Positions 32,805-41,205 of a stretch of 64,000 nt of DNA are shown here, piece by piece. The DNA lies in the NCBI RefSeq assembly GCF_947498015.1, contig NZ_CANMIR010000004.1, positions 186,001 to 250,000 on the forward strand, in the 5' to 3' direction. How positions within the stretch are numbered: the stretch's first letter is position 1; each line of letters begins with the position of its first letter. The notes beneath the pieces are model-generated. The model was not told where the DNA came from, did no database searches, and worked only from the letters and a program-made list of their open reading frames with translations. The position numbers and the translations under genes are program-made. This DNA is from an uncultured Neptuniibacter sp. GTDB taxonomy: Bacteria > Pseudomonadota > Gammaproteobacteria > Pseudomonadales > Balneatricaceae.

Positions 32805-34061
32805 TCATTTAACGTTGCGTGTTTTTTTGCGCTGCTTCTCTTTGTACATGCGCTCATCTGCGGTTTGGATCAGATCAAACCCATTTTCTGAGTCCGCTTC
32901 ATGTGGGAATTCAGCTATGCCGGTGCTGAACTGAGTAAACAGTACCTGTCCTTTATAGTGATAAGGTTCTGCCGTGGTAATTCTCTCAATACGTTGAAAC
33001 AGCTGTTCAGCTTCATCACGCTTGCAATCAGGTAGCAGTACAATAAACTCGTCGCCGCCGTAGCGGATCACTTTATCAGTAATGCGCAGGTTTTTTGTAA
33101 GAACGCTACAGAAGTGAATCAGTATTTCATCCCCTGCCTGATGGCCGTGAGTGTCATTGATCTGTTTGAAACCATTGAGGTCAATCATTGCAATGGTCAT
33201 CGGTTTTTGCTGACGCATCGCGCGTACTGTCTCTTCAGTGAACAGGTGATCTAGCTGGTGGCGATTGTATGTTGAGGTGAGCTTGTCATAGATCGATACC
33301 TCTTCGACCTTTTGAAACGCTTGATGGAGCAGCTCCTGCTGTGCATTAAATGAGTGCTCAATACTCAGGATCTCCTTGAGGTTCGACCCCAGTTCAAGCT
33401 TCTCATCCAGATCATGATGCCCCTCGGTTTCTTTCAGCTTTCTCTCAAGTCTTTGCAGCGGAGTAATCATATGGGAGAGAAGGTCTGTGGATAGCGCCAG
33501 GTAGGAGGAGATAATCGTCACTGAGAAGACGAGAAATAAGCCCATTAATACTTCTGTAATCGGTATTCTGACACGGCTGGCTGGAAAACTGACATCCAGT
33601 ACTCCAGCGATATCTCCTGTTGAGACACCTGTGTGGCATTGCAGGCACTCCTGTTTAAACTGAATTGCCCTGAAATAATGAATTTTGTCCAGGGACTCGA
33701 TATGGGTTGCATCGTTCTGGCCGTTGAGGTGCTGGCTGATCTCTTCTGTCAGGTTGCGGCCCAAACCAAATTGTGACTGAACGCCTTCGCCCCTATACAT
33801 CGAATAGGAGACATCCGGTGCACTCCTATTCAGATCATCAATGAGCTGATTTACTTCATCATAACTCGCTCCACGGTTCATCGCCTGACGCAGTTCCTTG
33901 AAAACTAACTGCCCCAGATATTTCCCCTCCTCTCTGAGATCCTTTTCGATGGAGAGAAAGACCAGTATGCAGACAATAATAGTTGCGAATGCAGTACTGA
34001 TAATGGATGAACGGTAGAGGGAATTAAAAAGGGCGTTTTTGAGGCTGTTAAGCGGCCGCAT
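32805..34061 (-). CDS. Membrane GGDEF diguanylate cyclase with CxxCH haem site
   Basis: 418 residues: TM1 about 18-38, a periplasmic sensor of about 130 residues containing CLQCH (C139, C142, H143), which is a c-type haem attachment motif of the kind seen in DUF3365/Tll0287-like sensors, TM2 about 168-190, a HAMP-like linker, then GGDEF at 335-339 with an inhibitory RxxD (RITD, 326-329). It should make c-di-GMP in response to redox or a diatomic gas. It converges on ftsZ and shares its terminator region. Confidence 0.92.
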   Translation of the reverse strand: MRPLNSLKNALFNSLYRSSIISTAFATIIVCILVFLSIEKDLREEGKYLGQLVFKELRQAMNRGASYDEVNQLIDDLNRSAPDVSYSMYRGEGVQSQFGLGRNLTEEISQHLNGQNDATHIESLDKIHYFRAIQFKQECLQCHTGVSTGDIAGVLDVSFPASRVRIPITEVLMGLFLVFSVTIISSYLALSTDLLSHMITPLQRLERKLKETEGHHDLDEKLELGSNLKEILSIEHSFNAQQELLHQAFQKVEEVSIYDKLTSTYNRHQLDHLFTEETVRAMRQQKPMTIAMIDLNGFKQINDTHGHQAGDEILIHFCSVLTKNLRITDKVIRYGGDEFIVLLPDCKRDEAEQLFQRIERITTAEPYHYKGQVLFTQFSTGIAEFPHEADSENGFDLIQTADERMYKEKQRKKTRNVK

Positions 34062-34127
34062 AGTGTCGAAAACTCATTACTACATTTAAAGGTTATCCTC
34101 TCTATTCTACTTTGGCGGGTATATTTG

Positions 34128-34174
34128 ACCAACCTATATTCAACAACCTAATCGAACTGTTGATATAGGTTGGT
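34128..34174. repeat. Long inverted repeat upstream of tRNA-Ser
   Basis: ACCAACCTATATTCAACA (34128-34145) pairs with TGTTGATATAGGTTGGT (34158-34174) with one bulged base and a 12-nt loop. There is no following T-run, so it is not a normal terminator. It lies between divergent transcripts (GGDEF gene and tRNA). Confidence 0.7.
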
Positions 34175-34213
34175 TAGTGTCTGAAATTACTTTTGTTTTT
34201 TTGACTAAAGTCC

Positions 34214-34241
34214 TTGCGGATCAGTTGGGCTATGATACAAT
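34214..34241 (+). promoter_or_regulatory. Promoter of tRNA-Ser
   Basis: TTGCGG (34214-34219) and TACAAT (34236-34241), 16-bp spacer, followed by a GC-rich discriminator (TCGCGCCGCG) typical of stringently controlled stable-RNA promoters. The tRNA begins 47 bp downstream. Confidence 0.55.
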
Positions 34242-34288
34242 TCGCGCCGCGTTGGTGAGGAGCTTTATGTTCCCGCCTACGAAGCGCA

Positions 34289-34376
34289 GGTCAGGTGTCC
34301 GAGTGGCCGAAGGAGCACGCCTGGAAAGTGTGTATACGGAAACGTATCGAGGGTTCGAATCCCTCCCTGACCGCCA
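34289..34376 (+). tRNA. tRNA-Ser (anticodon GGA)
   Basis: 88 nt including encoded CCA. The acceptor pair GGTCAGG / CCTGACC, the loop CTGGAAA with anticodon GGA at 34323-34325, a long variable arm (GTATACGGAAACGTATC region) and the T arm GGTTCGAATCC are nearly identical to E. coli tRNA-Ser(GGA). It decodes UCC and UCU. A terminator follows. Confidence 0.98.
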
Positions 34377-34390
34377 TCAATTCAAACAGA

Positions 34391-34428
34391 AAAGCCTCGA
34401 TAATCATTTCAGATTTCGGGGCTTTTTT
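34391..34428 (+). terminator. Terminator after tRNA-Ser
   Basis: AAAGCCTCGA pairs with TTTCGGGGCTTT across a 16-nt loop and is followed by six T, 15 bp after the tRNA. Confidence 0.7.
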
Positions 34429-34525
34429 GTTTTCAAAATTCACTCATATTGATACTACAATGAGTGTTATCGAGCGGGTTAGTTGAGCTGATTCGTTAAT
34501 ATATCTACATATCGGAATAAACTTG

Positions 34526-35101
34526 ATGGAAAAAGTGTATATCAGTGCGCAACAGCTGCTAGAAGATTCCTCACAGATGGCGTTGCAAATTTTTGACAGT
34601 GGTTTTCGTCCAGATTACATCGTAGGTGTTTGGCGTGGTGGAGCGCCTGTAGGGATTGCAGTACAGGAAGTTTTGGATTGTCTCGGAGTGAAATCAGATC
34701 ATATCGCAATCCGAACATCATCCTACACAGGCATTGGTGAACGTAGTCGCCATATTAAAGTTCACGGGTTGACCTATCTGATCAAACGGTTGGAATCAGA
34801 GAACTCTCTGTTGATAGTTGATGATGTACACGATTCAGGCTTAAGCGTGGCTGAGGTCGTGCTAGAGCTGAAGAAGGCGTGTAAGAAAAATACACCTGAG
34901 ATCCGCATTGCGACGCCATACTTTAAGCCTGCACATAATAAAACAGAGAACACGCCTGATTATTATGTACATAAAACAGATGACTGGTTGGTTTTCCCGC
35001 ATGAGCTTGAAGGGCTGACGCAGGAGGAGATCCTCAAAAACAAACCTGAATTTGCTGCGGTTGCTGAGAGAATGGCTGAACTGGGCCAGTTTGATAGCTA
35101 A
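34526..35101 (+). CDS. Phosphoribosyltransferase (hypoxanthine/xanthine type)
   Basis: 191 residues from ATG 34526; a TTG codon just before is a weaker start. The PRPP-binding motif LLIVDDVHDSG is at 95-105 and the pyrophosphate-loop region GVWRGGAPVGI at 34-44, with a flexible RTSSYTGIGERS segment. This layout fits the archaeal/bacterial hypoxanthine or xanthine-guanine phosphoribosyltransferases that salvage purines. The base specificity cannot be read from sequence. It stands alone after the tRNA. Confidence 0.85.
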   Translation: MEKVYISAQQLLEDSSQMALQIFDSGFRPDYIVGVWRGGAPVGIAVQEVLDCLGVKSDHIAIRTSSYTGIGERSRHIKVHGLTYLIKRLESENSLLIVDDVHDSGLSVAEVVLELKKACKKNTPEIRIATPYFKPAHNKTENTPDYYVHKTDDWLVFPHELEGLTQEEILKNKPEFAAVAERMAELGQFDS

Positions 35102-35218
35102 TCCTTCCTCTTTGATGAACCTCTGTGCTTTGCAGGGGTTGATCTCTCCTATTGCTACGCTTCTGAATTTCCACTATTTTCATCTGCTGAACTTAAAACG
35201 CCTTAAGGATTGGAAGCT

Positions 35219-35806
35219 ATGCGTGTTTCAGAAACAGATGGTAAAAAGCGCTGTTTTGGAAATAAGCCAGGTCAGGAGTTTTATGCCGAGTATCATGATA
35301 CTGAATGGGCTGTTCCTGAGTTTGATGACCAGAAACTATTTGAGATGCTGATTCTGGAAGGGGCTCAGGCAGGTTTAAGCTGGGAGACGGTTTTACGCAA
35401 GCGTGATGGATATCGGGATGCCTTTCATAGCTTTGAGCTGGAGAAGGTGATGAGTATGAGTGACGATGAGCTGGAGGCGCTGCGCGAGAACCCAGGTATC
35501 ATTCGTAATAAGCTCAAGATCTATTCTACGCGTAAAAATGCAGCTGTTTTTGTATCGATACAGAAGGAGTTCGGATCCTTCTCGGACTACCTTTGGGCGC
35601 ATGTGGATCATAAACCGATCATCAATTATTGGCAGGAATTTTCAGATGTTCCGGTAACAACTGAGCTCAGTGATGCTATCTCCAAAGACCTCAAAAAGAG
35701 AGGAATGTCCTTTGTCGGTTCCACGATCATCTATGCTTATATGCAGGCCGTTGGCATGGTGGATGATCATCTTATGGGTTGCTGGTGTTACCCTAAAAAT
35801 CGCTAG
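35219..35806 (+). CDS. tag: DNA-3-methyladenine glycosylase I
   Basis: About 195 residues from ATG 35219 (AAGGA nine bases upstream). RCFGNKPGQEFYAEYHDTEW matches the Tag zinc/DNA-binding N-terminus; LEGAQAGLSWETVLRKRDGY and FVGSTIIYAYMQAVGMVDDH are the helix-hairpin-helix core, with terminal GCWCYPK holding the zinc cysteines. Tag removes 3-methyladenine from alkylated DNA. An alkyltransferase-like gene is 1.2 kb away, giving a small cluster of alkylation-repair genes. Confidence 0.95.
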   Translation: MRVSETDGKKRCFGNKPGQEFYAEYHDTEWAVPEFDDQKLFEMLILEGAQAGLSWETVLRKRDGYRDAFHSFELEKVMSMSDDELEALRENPGIIRNKLKIYSTRKNAAVFVSIQKEFGSFSDYLWAHVDHKPIINYWQEFSDVPVTTELSDAISKDLKKRGMSFVGSTIIYAYMQAVGMVDDHLMGCWCYPKNR

Positions 35807-35961
35807 ATCAATATTCCTCCTCAAGGGGCTACTCTGTTCGTTGGTGTTTTCTCGTCTGCAAAAGAGATCGAAGCCACAATCATATTCTTATGCTAATCCT
35901 GTCGTCATGGTGAGAGCTTGAGGGTACAATCTGGTCCCCTGTTATCATTGGAACTTCCCTC

Positions 35962-36966
35962 ATGTCTGATCTGGTCCCACTCCTGAATAAAGCGGCTGAG
36001 ATCCGTACTGACCTTATGCTCAAACTGCATGAGGAACAAACCAACTGTTACCGTCTTTTTCATGGTACCAATGAGGGGGTATCCGGGCTTACTGTTGACC
36101 GTTATGGAGATCAGTTGCTCATTCAGACCTTTCACGAATCCCTATCGACACAGCAGTTGGACCTGATTTCTAACCACTATGCATCGTTATTTGATCCGAA
36201 GGAGGTTGTTTATAATGACCGCAGTGCGAAAAATTCCAGGCGTCAGGATGAGCATAATAGACGGAGTGAAGATCTGGTGGGTCAGGAGATCGGTGTTAAT
36301 TACCGTGTACGGGGCAAACATGCTGGCCAGGATCCATTGCTGTTCCTGGATATGAGAGTGGGACGCCGCTATGTGCTTGATCATGCCCAGAATAAAAGTG
36401 TACTGAATCTGTTCTCTTATACCTGCGGTGTTGGCGTCTGTGCAGCTGTTGCGGGTGCCAATCAGGTTGTAAATGTTGATTTTGCTGAGCGTAACCTGGA
36501 TGTTGGTAAAGAAAATGCTGAGCTGAATGGGTTGGATAACACTCAGATTGAGTTTATTCAGAGTGATTTTTTTACTGCAGCGAAGCAGTTCGCAGGTATA
36601 CCCGTTAAGCAGCGTGTTCGCCGTGGACAGAAACCGCGCTCCTTTCCGCGGTTAGATGAACAGGCTTTTGATCTGGTTTATCTGGATCCGCCGCGTTGGG
36701 CGAAAAGTCATTTCGGAACAGTGGATCTGATCAGGGATTATCCCAGTGTTTTAAAACCTGCGCTGTTGGCCACCCGCGAGGGAGGGATGCTTATCTGTAC
36801 CAACAACGTGGCAAAAGTCGAGATTTCAGAGTGGCTCGATATCGTGAAACGGTGTGGAGATAAAGCGGGTCGACCTGTCAAAGATATAGAACTATTGCAG
36901 CCTGAAGCGGACTTTCCAACCAGTGATGGGCAGTCACCGCTCAAAATCGCGGTGCTCCATCTTTAA
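35962..36966 (+). CDS. Class I SAM methyltransferase, RlmI/RlmK-like
   Basis: 334 residues. The N-terminal GVSGLTVDRYGDQLLIQTFH resembles the PUA-like/RlmI entry; LNLFSYTCGVGVCAAVAGA is SAM motif I, NVDFAERNLDVGKENAELNG motif II and FDLVYLDPPRWAKS the DPP catalytic motif of 23S rRNA cytosine/guanine methyltransferases. The probable target is 23S rRNA (E. coli RlmI C1962 or RlmK G2069), but the exact site is undetermined. Its end overlaps that of the convergent ATL gene by four bases. Confidence 0.85.
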   Translation: MSDLVPLLNKAAEIRTDLMLKLHEEQTNCYRLFHGTNEGVSGLTVDRYGDQLLIQTFHESLSTQQLDLISNHYASLFDPKEVVYNDRSAKNSRRQDEHNRRSEDLVGQEIGVNYRVRGKHAGQDPLLFLDMRVGRRYVLDHAQNKSVLNLFSYTCGVGVCAAVAGANQVVNVDFAERNLDVGKENAELNGLDNTQIEFIQSDFFTAAKQFAGIPVKQRVRRGQKPRSFPRLDEQAFDLVYLDPPRWAKSHFGTVDLIRDYPSVLKPALLATREGGMLICTNNVAKVEISEWLDIVKRCGDKAGRPVKDIELLQPEADFPTSDGQSPLKIAVLHL

Positions 36967-37274
36967 GGGTTCCAGCGGTATTGTTTAAAATTTACTCGTC
37001 CGTCGCTCATTACAATTCCTTCCTGAACTAACCTGTTGCGTTGCTCTTTATAAGCGTCACTGTCGATGGGAAAGGATATACGTCCCTGAGCGTTGACAAC
37101 CCGATGCCAGGGAAGCTGAGTTTCTTCTGGTAGTTTACTTAACGCGCGGCCTACTGCACGTGCCATGCGGGGCTTTCCGGCCAGCGTCGCAACTTGTCCA
37201 TAGGTTGCGACCTTTCCTCTCGGAATCTGAGCAATGATCTGCCAAAAGCGTTGTGCGTCTGTAAGTTCCAGCAT
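36963..37274 (-). CDS. Alkyltransferase-like protein (ATL, MGMT homologue)
   Basis: 103 residues with the MGMT DNA-binding fold, IPRGKVATYGQVATLAG and the active-site loop PWHRVVNAQGRIS. Tryptophan replaces the alkyl-accepting cysteine of PCHRV, the hallmark of ATL proteins (E. coli YbaZ). ATL binds O6-alkylguanine without repairing it and hands the lesion to nucleotide excision repair. Confidence 0.95.
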   Translation of the reverse strand: MLELTDAQRFWQIIAQIPRGKVATYGQVATLAGKPRMARAVGRALSKLPEETQLPWHRVVNAQGRISFPIDSDAYKEQRNRLVQEGIVMSDGRVNFKQYRWNP

Positions 37275-37378
37275 GAATAAACTCTCGACCTGAAATGTCC
37301 CTATAAGTTATGGGATGATAATACCTGACTGAAATGCTAGGGTAAAAGTAATAAAGCAGCAGCCAGAAATTTAACACT

Positions 37379-38845
37379 ATGATTCAGTTAGAATCTCTTA
37401 CATTTGATAACAGTTACAGTCAGCTACCGGATCATTTTTTCCAGAGGATTAATCCGACCCCCCTGGCTAATCCGTTTTTGATCGGGTTTAACCCGGATGT
37501 TGCCGGAGTACTCGGTCTTGATCCCTGCAAGGTGGATCCCAAAGCGCTGGCACATTATTTTGGTGGTGCCGGTCAGTTACCTGGGGCCGAGCCGCTTGCG
37601 ATGAAGTATACAGGGCATCAGTTTGGTGTTTATAACCCTGATCTGGGTGACGGTAGAGGGGTATTACTTGGGGAGGTAGTTAATTCTCAGGGTGAACGAT
37701 GGGACCTCCATCTCAAAGGTGCCGGTAAAACGGCCTTTTCCCGTTTCGGTGACGGGCGAGCTGTGCTTCGTTCCAGCATCCGTGAATACCTTGTCAGTGA
37801 AGCGATGCATGGTTTGGGAATCCCTACAACACGCGCTTTATCTCTGGTTGGCAGTGAAGAGATGGTGATGCGGGATGGAATGATGGAGCCCTGTGCTGCG
37901 TTGCTTAGAGTATCTCAGTGCCATATTCGGTTCGGGCATTTTGAGTATTTTTACTATTCACGGCAGCATGAATCTCTAAAGCAGTTGGCTGATTACTGCG
38001 TGGCTCGATACTTCCCGCAATATGAACGAGAAGAGCAGCCCTATTTGGCAATGTTTGAAGAGGTGGTAAATAGAAGTGCGAATCTGGTTGCTCACTGGCA
38101 GGGATACGGCTTTGTCCATGCCGTGCTAAACACTGATAATATGTCACTTATCGGAGAGTCCTTTGATTATGGCCCCTACAGCTTTCTTGATCGTTATAAG
38201 CCAAATCTGATCAGTAATCACAATGATCATCAGGGGCGATATGCTTTTTCTCAGCAACCGGCCATTATCCACTGGAATCTATCCTGTTTAGCGCAGGCGT
38301 TGTTACCTCTGATCGAAAAAGAATCGCTAATCAAAGTACTTGATCAGTATCCCGAAATATACACAGGCGCTGAGCTGATGGTGTTTCGGAAACGGTTAGG
38401 CCTGCAGATCCAAAGAGAAGAGGATAGCTTACTCATCAGCACGCTGTTGTCACTATTTACGCAACAGGAGGTTGATATGAATCGATTCTTCAGAGCTCTT
38501 GCCAGTTTTGATGGTAGTGAGTCATCTATCAGCGGCCTTGCTGAGTTGCTATTGTACCCGGAGCAGCTTAAACCCTGGATCGATCAATATGCAGAAAGGT
38601 TAACCTACGAGGTTGCGAGTGCGCCTATAAGGAGGGCGCAGATGCTTGCGGTTAATCCTGCTTATATCCTGAGAAATTATATGGCCGAAGAGGCGATAAG
38701 GGATGCCACGGATGGAGATTTCTCAACGGTACATGATCTGCTGATGTTGCTTCGAAAACCGATGGAACTACGCCCCGATTTTGCCCGATATACTGAAGAG
38801 CCTCCTGAATGGGCAGGCGGAATTTGCCTGACTTGTTCCTCATAA
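37379..38845 (+). CDS. selO: Protein adenylyltransferase SelO (YdiU)
   Basis: 488 residues of the pseudokinase-fold SelO/YdiU family that AMPylates proteins in redox stress. HLKGAGKTAFSRFGDGRAVL and SSIREYLVSEAMHGLGIPTT hold the nucleotide-binding residues; FVHAVLNTDNMSLIGESFDY is the catalytic/metal loop, followed by DYGPYSFLD. The C-terminus ICLTCSS retains the redox CxxC in which eukaryotic SelO has selenocysteine. Starts at ATG 37379, divergent from the ATL gene. Confidence 0.95.
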   Translation: MIQLESLTFDNSYSQLPDHFFQRINPTPLANPFLIGFNPDVAGVLGLDPCKVDPKALAHYFGGAGQLPGAEPLAMKYTGHQFGVYNPDLGDGRGVLLGEVVNSQGERWDLHLKGAGKTAFSRFGDGRAVLRSSIREYLVSEAMHGLGIPTTRALSLVGSEEMVMRDGMMEPCAALLRVSQCHIRFGHFEYFYYSRQHESLKQLADYCVARYFPQYEREEQPYLAMFEEVVNRSANLVAHWQGYGFVHAVLNTDNMSLIGESFDYGPYSFLDRYKPNLISNHNDHQGRYAFSQQPAIIHWNLSCLAQALLPLIEKESLIKVLDQYPEIYTGAELMVFRKRLGLQIQREEDSLLISTLLSLFTQQEVDMNRFFRALASFDGSESSISGLAELLLYPEQLKPWIDQYAERLTYEVASAPIRRAQMLAVNPAYILRNYMAEEAIRDATDGDFSTVHDLLMLLRKPMELRPDFARYTEEPPEWAGGICLTCSS

Positions 38846-38889
38846 ATGCAAAAGTCTTCAATTTGTCATTGAAAAGTAGGAATTTTTCG

Positions 38890-38917
38890 TTGACCGCGGA
38901 TTAAAAAGCTCTATAAA
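38890..38917 (+). promoter_or_regulatory. Promoter of the cold-shock gene with long 5' leader
   Basis: TTGACC (38890-38895) and TATAAA (38912-38917), 16-bp spacer. The predicted start near 38925 leaves a 5' leader of about 145 nt before the coding start, the size of the thermoregulated leaders of cspA-type genes. Confidence 0.6.
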
Positions 38918-39068
38918 ATGGAAACCGCTTGAAAGTAAGCCGTATATTTATGCACACCATTACGATAACTGTTAGTTGTCGTCCTGTTTTTCATAAGTAA
39001 TCACAGCACTTCCAGCACAACCGCCTTTTTAAGGCAAACAATTACTCTGAAAGAATAGGACTACAAAT

Positions 39069-39272
39069 ATGTCTACTACTGGTACAGTTAAATGGTTTAA
39101 CGAAGAGAAAGGTTTTGGTTTCATCGAGCAGGAAAACGGCCCAGACGTTTTCGCTCACTTCTCTGCTATCCAGGGCGACGGCTTCAAAACTCTGGCTGAA
39201 GGCCAGAAAGTTGAGTTCACTGTAACTCAGGGTCAGAAAGGTCCACAGGCTGAGAACATCGTTAAGGTATAA
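39069..39272 (+). CDS. CspA-family cold-shock protein
   Basis: 67 residues: [20 protein letters not shown] carries RNP1 (KGFGFI), and [10 protein letters not shown] carries RNP2. It is a five-strand OB-fold RNA/ssDNA chaperone. Leader of about 145 nt upstream and a terminator 30 bp downstream, so monocistronic. The coding sequence shows the biased codon use of a highly expressed gene. Confidence 0.97.
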   Translation: MSTTGTVKWFNEEKGFGFIEQENGPDVFAHFSAIQGDGFKTLAEGQKVEFTVTQGQKGPQAENIVKV

Positions 39273-39302
39273 TCTCCTTAATTGATAGTTAGCTTGAAAA
39301 GA

Positions 39303-39327
39303 AGCAAGGCTTAGGCCTTGCTTTTTT
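39303..39327 (+). terminator. Terminator after the cold-shock gene
   Basis: GCAAGGC / GCCTTGC with loop TTAG followed by seven T. Confidence 0.92.
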
Positions 39328-39564
39328 TATGCATTTTTTTACTACTTTAGAACTATTTTTCCACCCATTCAGCTCATTCGTGCTGGATACACTGAATTCA
39401 TTTATTCTCCTGCAGTCCAAAGAACACCCAGCATAGTAATTTAAAGGTCTAAGGATTGATCTCATGTAATTAGGTTTTACATGCCCGTCGTATATGTAAT
39501 CGTTTTGTGGGGCACTGGAAAGGAATCTGTTACTGGGGTGTATTAATCTACGAAGGAGTATTCA

Positions 39565-39909
39565 ATGATGAAATATATACTCGCAACGACATGTGTAATG
39601 GCGCTGTTAACTCCACCGGCTGTGCATGCCATCGATCAATCTGAGGTGATGATCAACCAGTTGCTAAACCCTGATAGTTCAACCGCTCAATGGGAGAGAG
39701 GGCTGTCAGAAGCAGGCGCTATGGACCAAAGCCAAGTTATGATATCCCGATGGCTTGACCCCGGCTTGACCTCTGAGGGTCTAATGGAGATTACCTCTGT
39801 TGAAGGTATTAATGAAACACTTGCCAATCAACCGACCGCTGCAACACTCCCAGAACGTACAGTGGAATCTGATGGCATGATAGGACGCCTGAAAGACCCT
39901 TCTCTATAG
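39565..39909 (+). CDS. Hypothetical secreted protein with three short internal repeats
   Basis: 114 residues with a signal peptide ending AVHA (about 22). The mature part has repeats DQSEVMINQLLNPD, DQSQVMISRWLDPG and a weaker terminal ESDGMIGRLKDPS. Each ends with an aspartate/asparagine-proline after a hydrophobic pair. No cysteines and no family recognised. A good GAAGGAG ribosome site precedes tandem ATG codons. Transcribed alone. Confidence 0.75.
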   Translation: MMKYILATTCVMALLTPPAVHAIDQSEVMINQLLNPDSSTAQWERGLSEAGAMDQSQVMISRWLDPGLTSEGLMEITSVEGINETLANQPTAATLPERTVESDGMIGRLKDPSL

Positions 39910-39919
39910 TAACCCGCGA

Positions 39920-39945
39920 GTAGTGACTGCCTTAGCAGTCACTAC
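39920..39945. terminator. Perfect 11-bp hairpin between convergent genes
   Basis: GTAGTGACTGC and GCAGTCACTAC separated by CTTA, overlapping the stop of the DUF3301 gene. No T-run follows on either strand, so it may block exonucleases or act bidirectionally rather than as a classical terminator. Confidence 0.45.
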
Positions 39946-40262
39946 ACTAAACGATGGGGTTCCAGGTGAAGGTCAGTGATCTTGTGACCCAGTGTAATTA
40001 CCCGACCGCTATAACGCTCATCACCTGTTGATGAGAATTCAAAGTTATAAGCCCGCCAGATTCTCAATTGACCTTTATCATCCCGTTTCAGCCAGAATCC
40101 ACGCAGATTAATGTTGTCATCAAGCAGTTGCAGCTCAAGCTCTTTACAATGTTTACGGGTATGGCGTAATGCTACCTCTTTGACTTTCTGAGACTGCCAC
40201 CAATGGTAGAGTAGGAAGGCAATAAGGGTGAGCCAGAAAAGGGATTCTAGATCTATATGCAT
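39942..40262 (-). CDS. DUF3301 family membrane-anchored protein
   Basis: 106 residues: one N-terminal transmembrane helix (about 7-22, LFWLTLIAFLLYHWW), then a cytoplasmic domain with LLDDNINLRGFWLKRDDKGQ and YNFEFSSTGDERYSGRV, the conserved stretches of DUF3301 proteins of gammaproteobacteria. Function unknown. It diverges from the DUF599 gene. Confidence 0.85.
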   Translation of the reverse strand: MHIDLESLFWLTLIAFLLYHWWQSQKVKEVALRHTRKHCKELELQLLDDNINLRGFWLKRDDKGQLRIWRAYNFEFSSTGDERYSGRVITLGHKITDLHLEPHRLV

Positions 40263-40354
40263 CAGGATCTGTTTCCAGAGACAAGAGTTATTAGCTTGTT
40301 TTACAATGAGTTGTCGAACATTGCACGTTTAATTTAGCCTTGGAGTTACAGTAG

Positions 40355-41068
40355 ATGTCCTCTTTCATTCCATTCCTGCAGGACAATTGGTTGAACCTGC
40401 TAGCGCTCGTCTGGTTTCTGCTCTGCTTTAAAGGCTATATGTATTATTCCCGTAAACGCAGCTATGACACTGCATGCCTTGCCAGTATGTTGCATATGTA
40501 TCGCAAAGAGTGGATGTTGAGAATGCTGACTCGTGACGTGCGTATTGCTGATACAACAGCGATAGCTAATCTCGAGAGAGGGGTCTCATTTTTTGCGTCA
40601 ACCACCATGCTGATTCTGGCGGGCCTGATGACAATATTAGGTTCTACACAGCAGGCGATCGATGTAGTTGCTGATATCCCCTTTGCATTTCCTGCAACAC
40701 GCGGTGAGTGGGAGCTTAAAATTCTGCTTATGATCTCACTTTTTGTTTATGCATTTTTTAAGTTCACCTGGAGTCTGCGACAGTACGGTTTCGTCTCTAT
40801 CATGATCGGAGGAGCTCCCTTGCCAGAGGAGCATGTTTCGCAACAACAGGCGGATGCTCATGCAAATCGGGTGGCGAAAATGACCTCCATGGCAGCTAAT
40901 AATTTTAACCTGGGGTTGCGGACCTATTATTTCTGTATGGCTATTCTCGGATGGTTTATTAATCCGTGGATCTTTATGATCCTGACAGCAGGGGTGGTCT
41001 ACATTCTCTATCGTCGTGAATTTAAATCCTCTACATTGAAAACACTGATGATGAGCGCTGGAGAATGA
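40355..41068 (+). CDS. DUF599 family membrane protein
   Basis: 237 residues with four transmembrane helices (about 10-25, 75-95, 125-145 and 190-220). RGVSFFASTTMLILAGLMTI and the RTYYFCMAILGWFINPWIFM segment match DUF599. Function unknown. htpG follows but has its own heat-shock promoter in the gap. Confidence 0.85.
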   Translation: MSSFIPFLQDNWLNLLALVWFLLCFKGYMYYSRKRSYDTACLASMLHMYRKEWMLRMLTRDVRIADTTAIANLERGVSFFASTTMLILAGLMTILGSTQQAIDVVADIPFAFPATRGEWELKILLMISLFVYAFFKFTWSLRQYGFVSIMIGGAPLPEEHVSQQQADAHANRVAKMTSMAANNFNLGLRTYYFCMAILGWFINPWIFMILTAGVVYILYRREFKSSTLKTLMMSAGE

Positions 41069-41093
41069 ACAGAGGAAAAATCTTATCCTGAGG

Positions 41094-41120
41094 TTGAAAT
41101 GATCTGACCTGTCCCAATAT
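41094..41120 (+). promoter_or_regulatory. Sigma-32-type heat-shock promoter of htpG
   Basis: TTGAAA (41094-41099), 13-bp spacer, CCCAATAT (41113-41120). This is close to the sigma-32 consensus CTTGAAA-N11-15-CCCCATNT and sits about 85 bp before the htpG start. Confidence 0.7.
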
Positions 41121-41205
41121 TGCTCTTATTGGTAGATGCATGCAGCGCTTCAGATAGCGGTGTATGCAGTTTCACAGTAAAACAGACAATATTGGGAAAG
41201 TGTTG

